From: an uncultured Paracoccaceae bacterium
GTDB taxonomy: Bacteria > Pseudomonadota > Alphaproteobacteria > Rhodobacterales > Rhodobacteraceae
Direction: 5' to 3'
NCBI GenBank assembly: GCA_937900975.1
Contig: CALCPC010000595.1
Span: forward strand, 1 to 5,231
DNA length: 5,231 bases
Shown here: positions 4,860 to 5,231 of the stretch, piece after piece
Layout of the letters: each line of letters begins with the position of its first letter
Position numbering within the stretch: the first letter of the stretch is position 1
The notes under the pieces: model-generated
Databases searched by the model: none
Told to the model about the DNA's origin: nothing
The model's input: only the letters and a program-made list of their open reading frames with translations
Made by a program: the position numbers and the translations under genes

Positions 4860-5231
4860 ATGCGTACCTATGATTTTTCCCCGCTTTACCGGTCGACCGT
4901 TGGCTTCGACCATCTTGCCACCATGTTGGACAAAGTGATGACCAGCGACGGCGGCAGCCAAAGCTATCCGCCCTACAACATTGAGAAAACCGGCGACGAT
5001 GCCTATCGCATCACGGTCGCTGTGGCCGGCTTCACCGATGCCGATCTGACGGTTGAGGCGCGGGACGGGCAGCTTGTTGTCGCCGGTAAAAAAGCCGCCG
5101 ACGAGGCCCAGGTCACCTATCTGCACCGCGGCATTGCCACCCGCGCGTTTGAGCGGCGCTTCCAGCTTGCCGATCACGTTCGGGCCACCGGTGCGGTGAC
5201 AGCCAACGGTCTTTTGCACATCGATTTGGTG
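4860..5231 (+). CDS. Hsp20/IbpA small heat-shock protein, N-terminal 124 residues (runs off the window)
   Basis: ATP-independent holdase chaperone of the cytoplasm that binds unfolding proteins as an oligomer. The start MRTYDFSPLYRSTVGFDHL is typical of class A (IbpA-like) alphaproteobacterial Hsp20 proteins. YPPYNIEK (36-43) opens the alpha-crystallin domain, followed by YRITVAVAGF (49-58), DLTVEARDGQLVVAGKK, YLHRGIATRAFERRFQLADHV (87-107) and the beginning of the G-x-L-x-I-x-L strand, GLLHIDL (117-123). The frame is open to the last base; about 20-30 more residues with the C-terminal I-x-I-type anchor would be expected downstream. ATG 4860 is 6 bases after SD GGAGG. Regulation appears double: an RpoH-type promoter upstream and a ROSE-like leader controlling translation. 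Confidence 0.93.
   Translation, partial: MRTYDFSPLYRSTVGFDHLATMLDKVMTSDGGSQSYPPYNIEKTGDDAYRITVAVAGFTDADLTVEARDGQLVVAGKKAADEAQVTYLHRGIATRAFERRFQLADHVRATGAVTANGLLHIDLV

Noticed and set aside
4443..5219. Minus-strand open frame of 258 codons across the second peptidase, the leader and Hsp20
   Set aside because: It is antisense to a clear Hsp20 gene and its promoter region, with no family resemblance; a compositional shadow.
1..5231. CRISPR arrays, tRNA/rRNA genes, IS ends, attachment sites
   Set aside because: No direct repeat-spacer pattern, tRNA-like cloverleaf, transposase fragment or flanking inverted repeats were visible on either strand.

Overview
The window is a GC-rich, gene-dense stretch in which every supported gene lies on the + strand. 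Codon usage, the Hsp20 N-terminus, SD-poor starts and the heat-shock control region suggest an alphaproteobacterium, most likely of the Rhodobacterales/Roseobacter type. This is a judgement from sequence style, not a database match.

Region 1 (1-2862) looks like an osmolyte-uptake operon. It starts inside the C-terminal part of a BCCT (betaine/choline/carnitine) secondary transporter. That reading frame carries an in-frame TAG at 14-16, exactly where the family has a conserved Trp, so the gene is broken in this sequence or the base is an error. Next, a few bases downstream, comes a 600-residue lipoprotein that appears to fuse two solute-binding domains: an OpuAC/ProX-type betaine/choline-binding domain and a second, TAXI-like domain. 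It ends in a C-terminal membrane anchor. Three bases later a UspF/TeaD-like universal stress protein follows. A BCCT carrier normally needs no binding protein, so the set transporter / double binding lipoprotein / Usp is the most novel-looking system here.

Region 2 (2863-3024) is a 162-base spacer. It has a stem-loop across the usp stop codon and, at its far end, a -10-like element placed so that transcription would begin at the ATG of the next gene (possible leaderless mRNA).

Region 3 (3025-4709) holds two tandem, overlapping genes for exported trypsin-fold serine peptidases of 280 and about 281 residues. They have identical spacing of all catalytic and Cys residues and share a conserved C-terminal tail ending in LPQI. 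The second gene most likely starts at a CTG codon overlapping the stop of the first (CTGA).

Region 4 (4710-5231) has a sigma-32 (RpoH)-like promoter. A 5' leader of about 90 bases follows, folding into three consecutive hairpins; the last sequesters the Shine-Dalgarno sequence with the UYGCU motif and bulged G typical of a ROSE RNA thermometer. After it begins an Hsp20/IbpA small heat-shock protein gene that runs off the window end. The overall theme is stress: osmotic stress upstream, envelope proteolysis in the middle, heat shock downstream.
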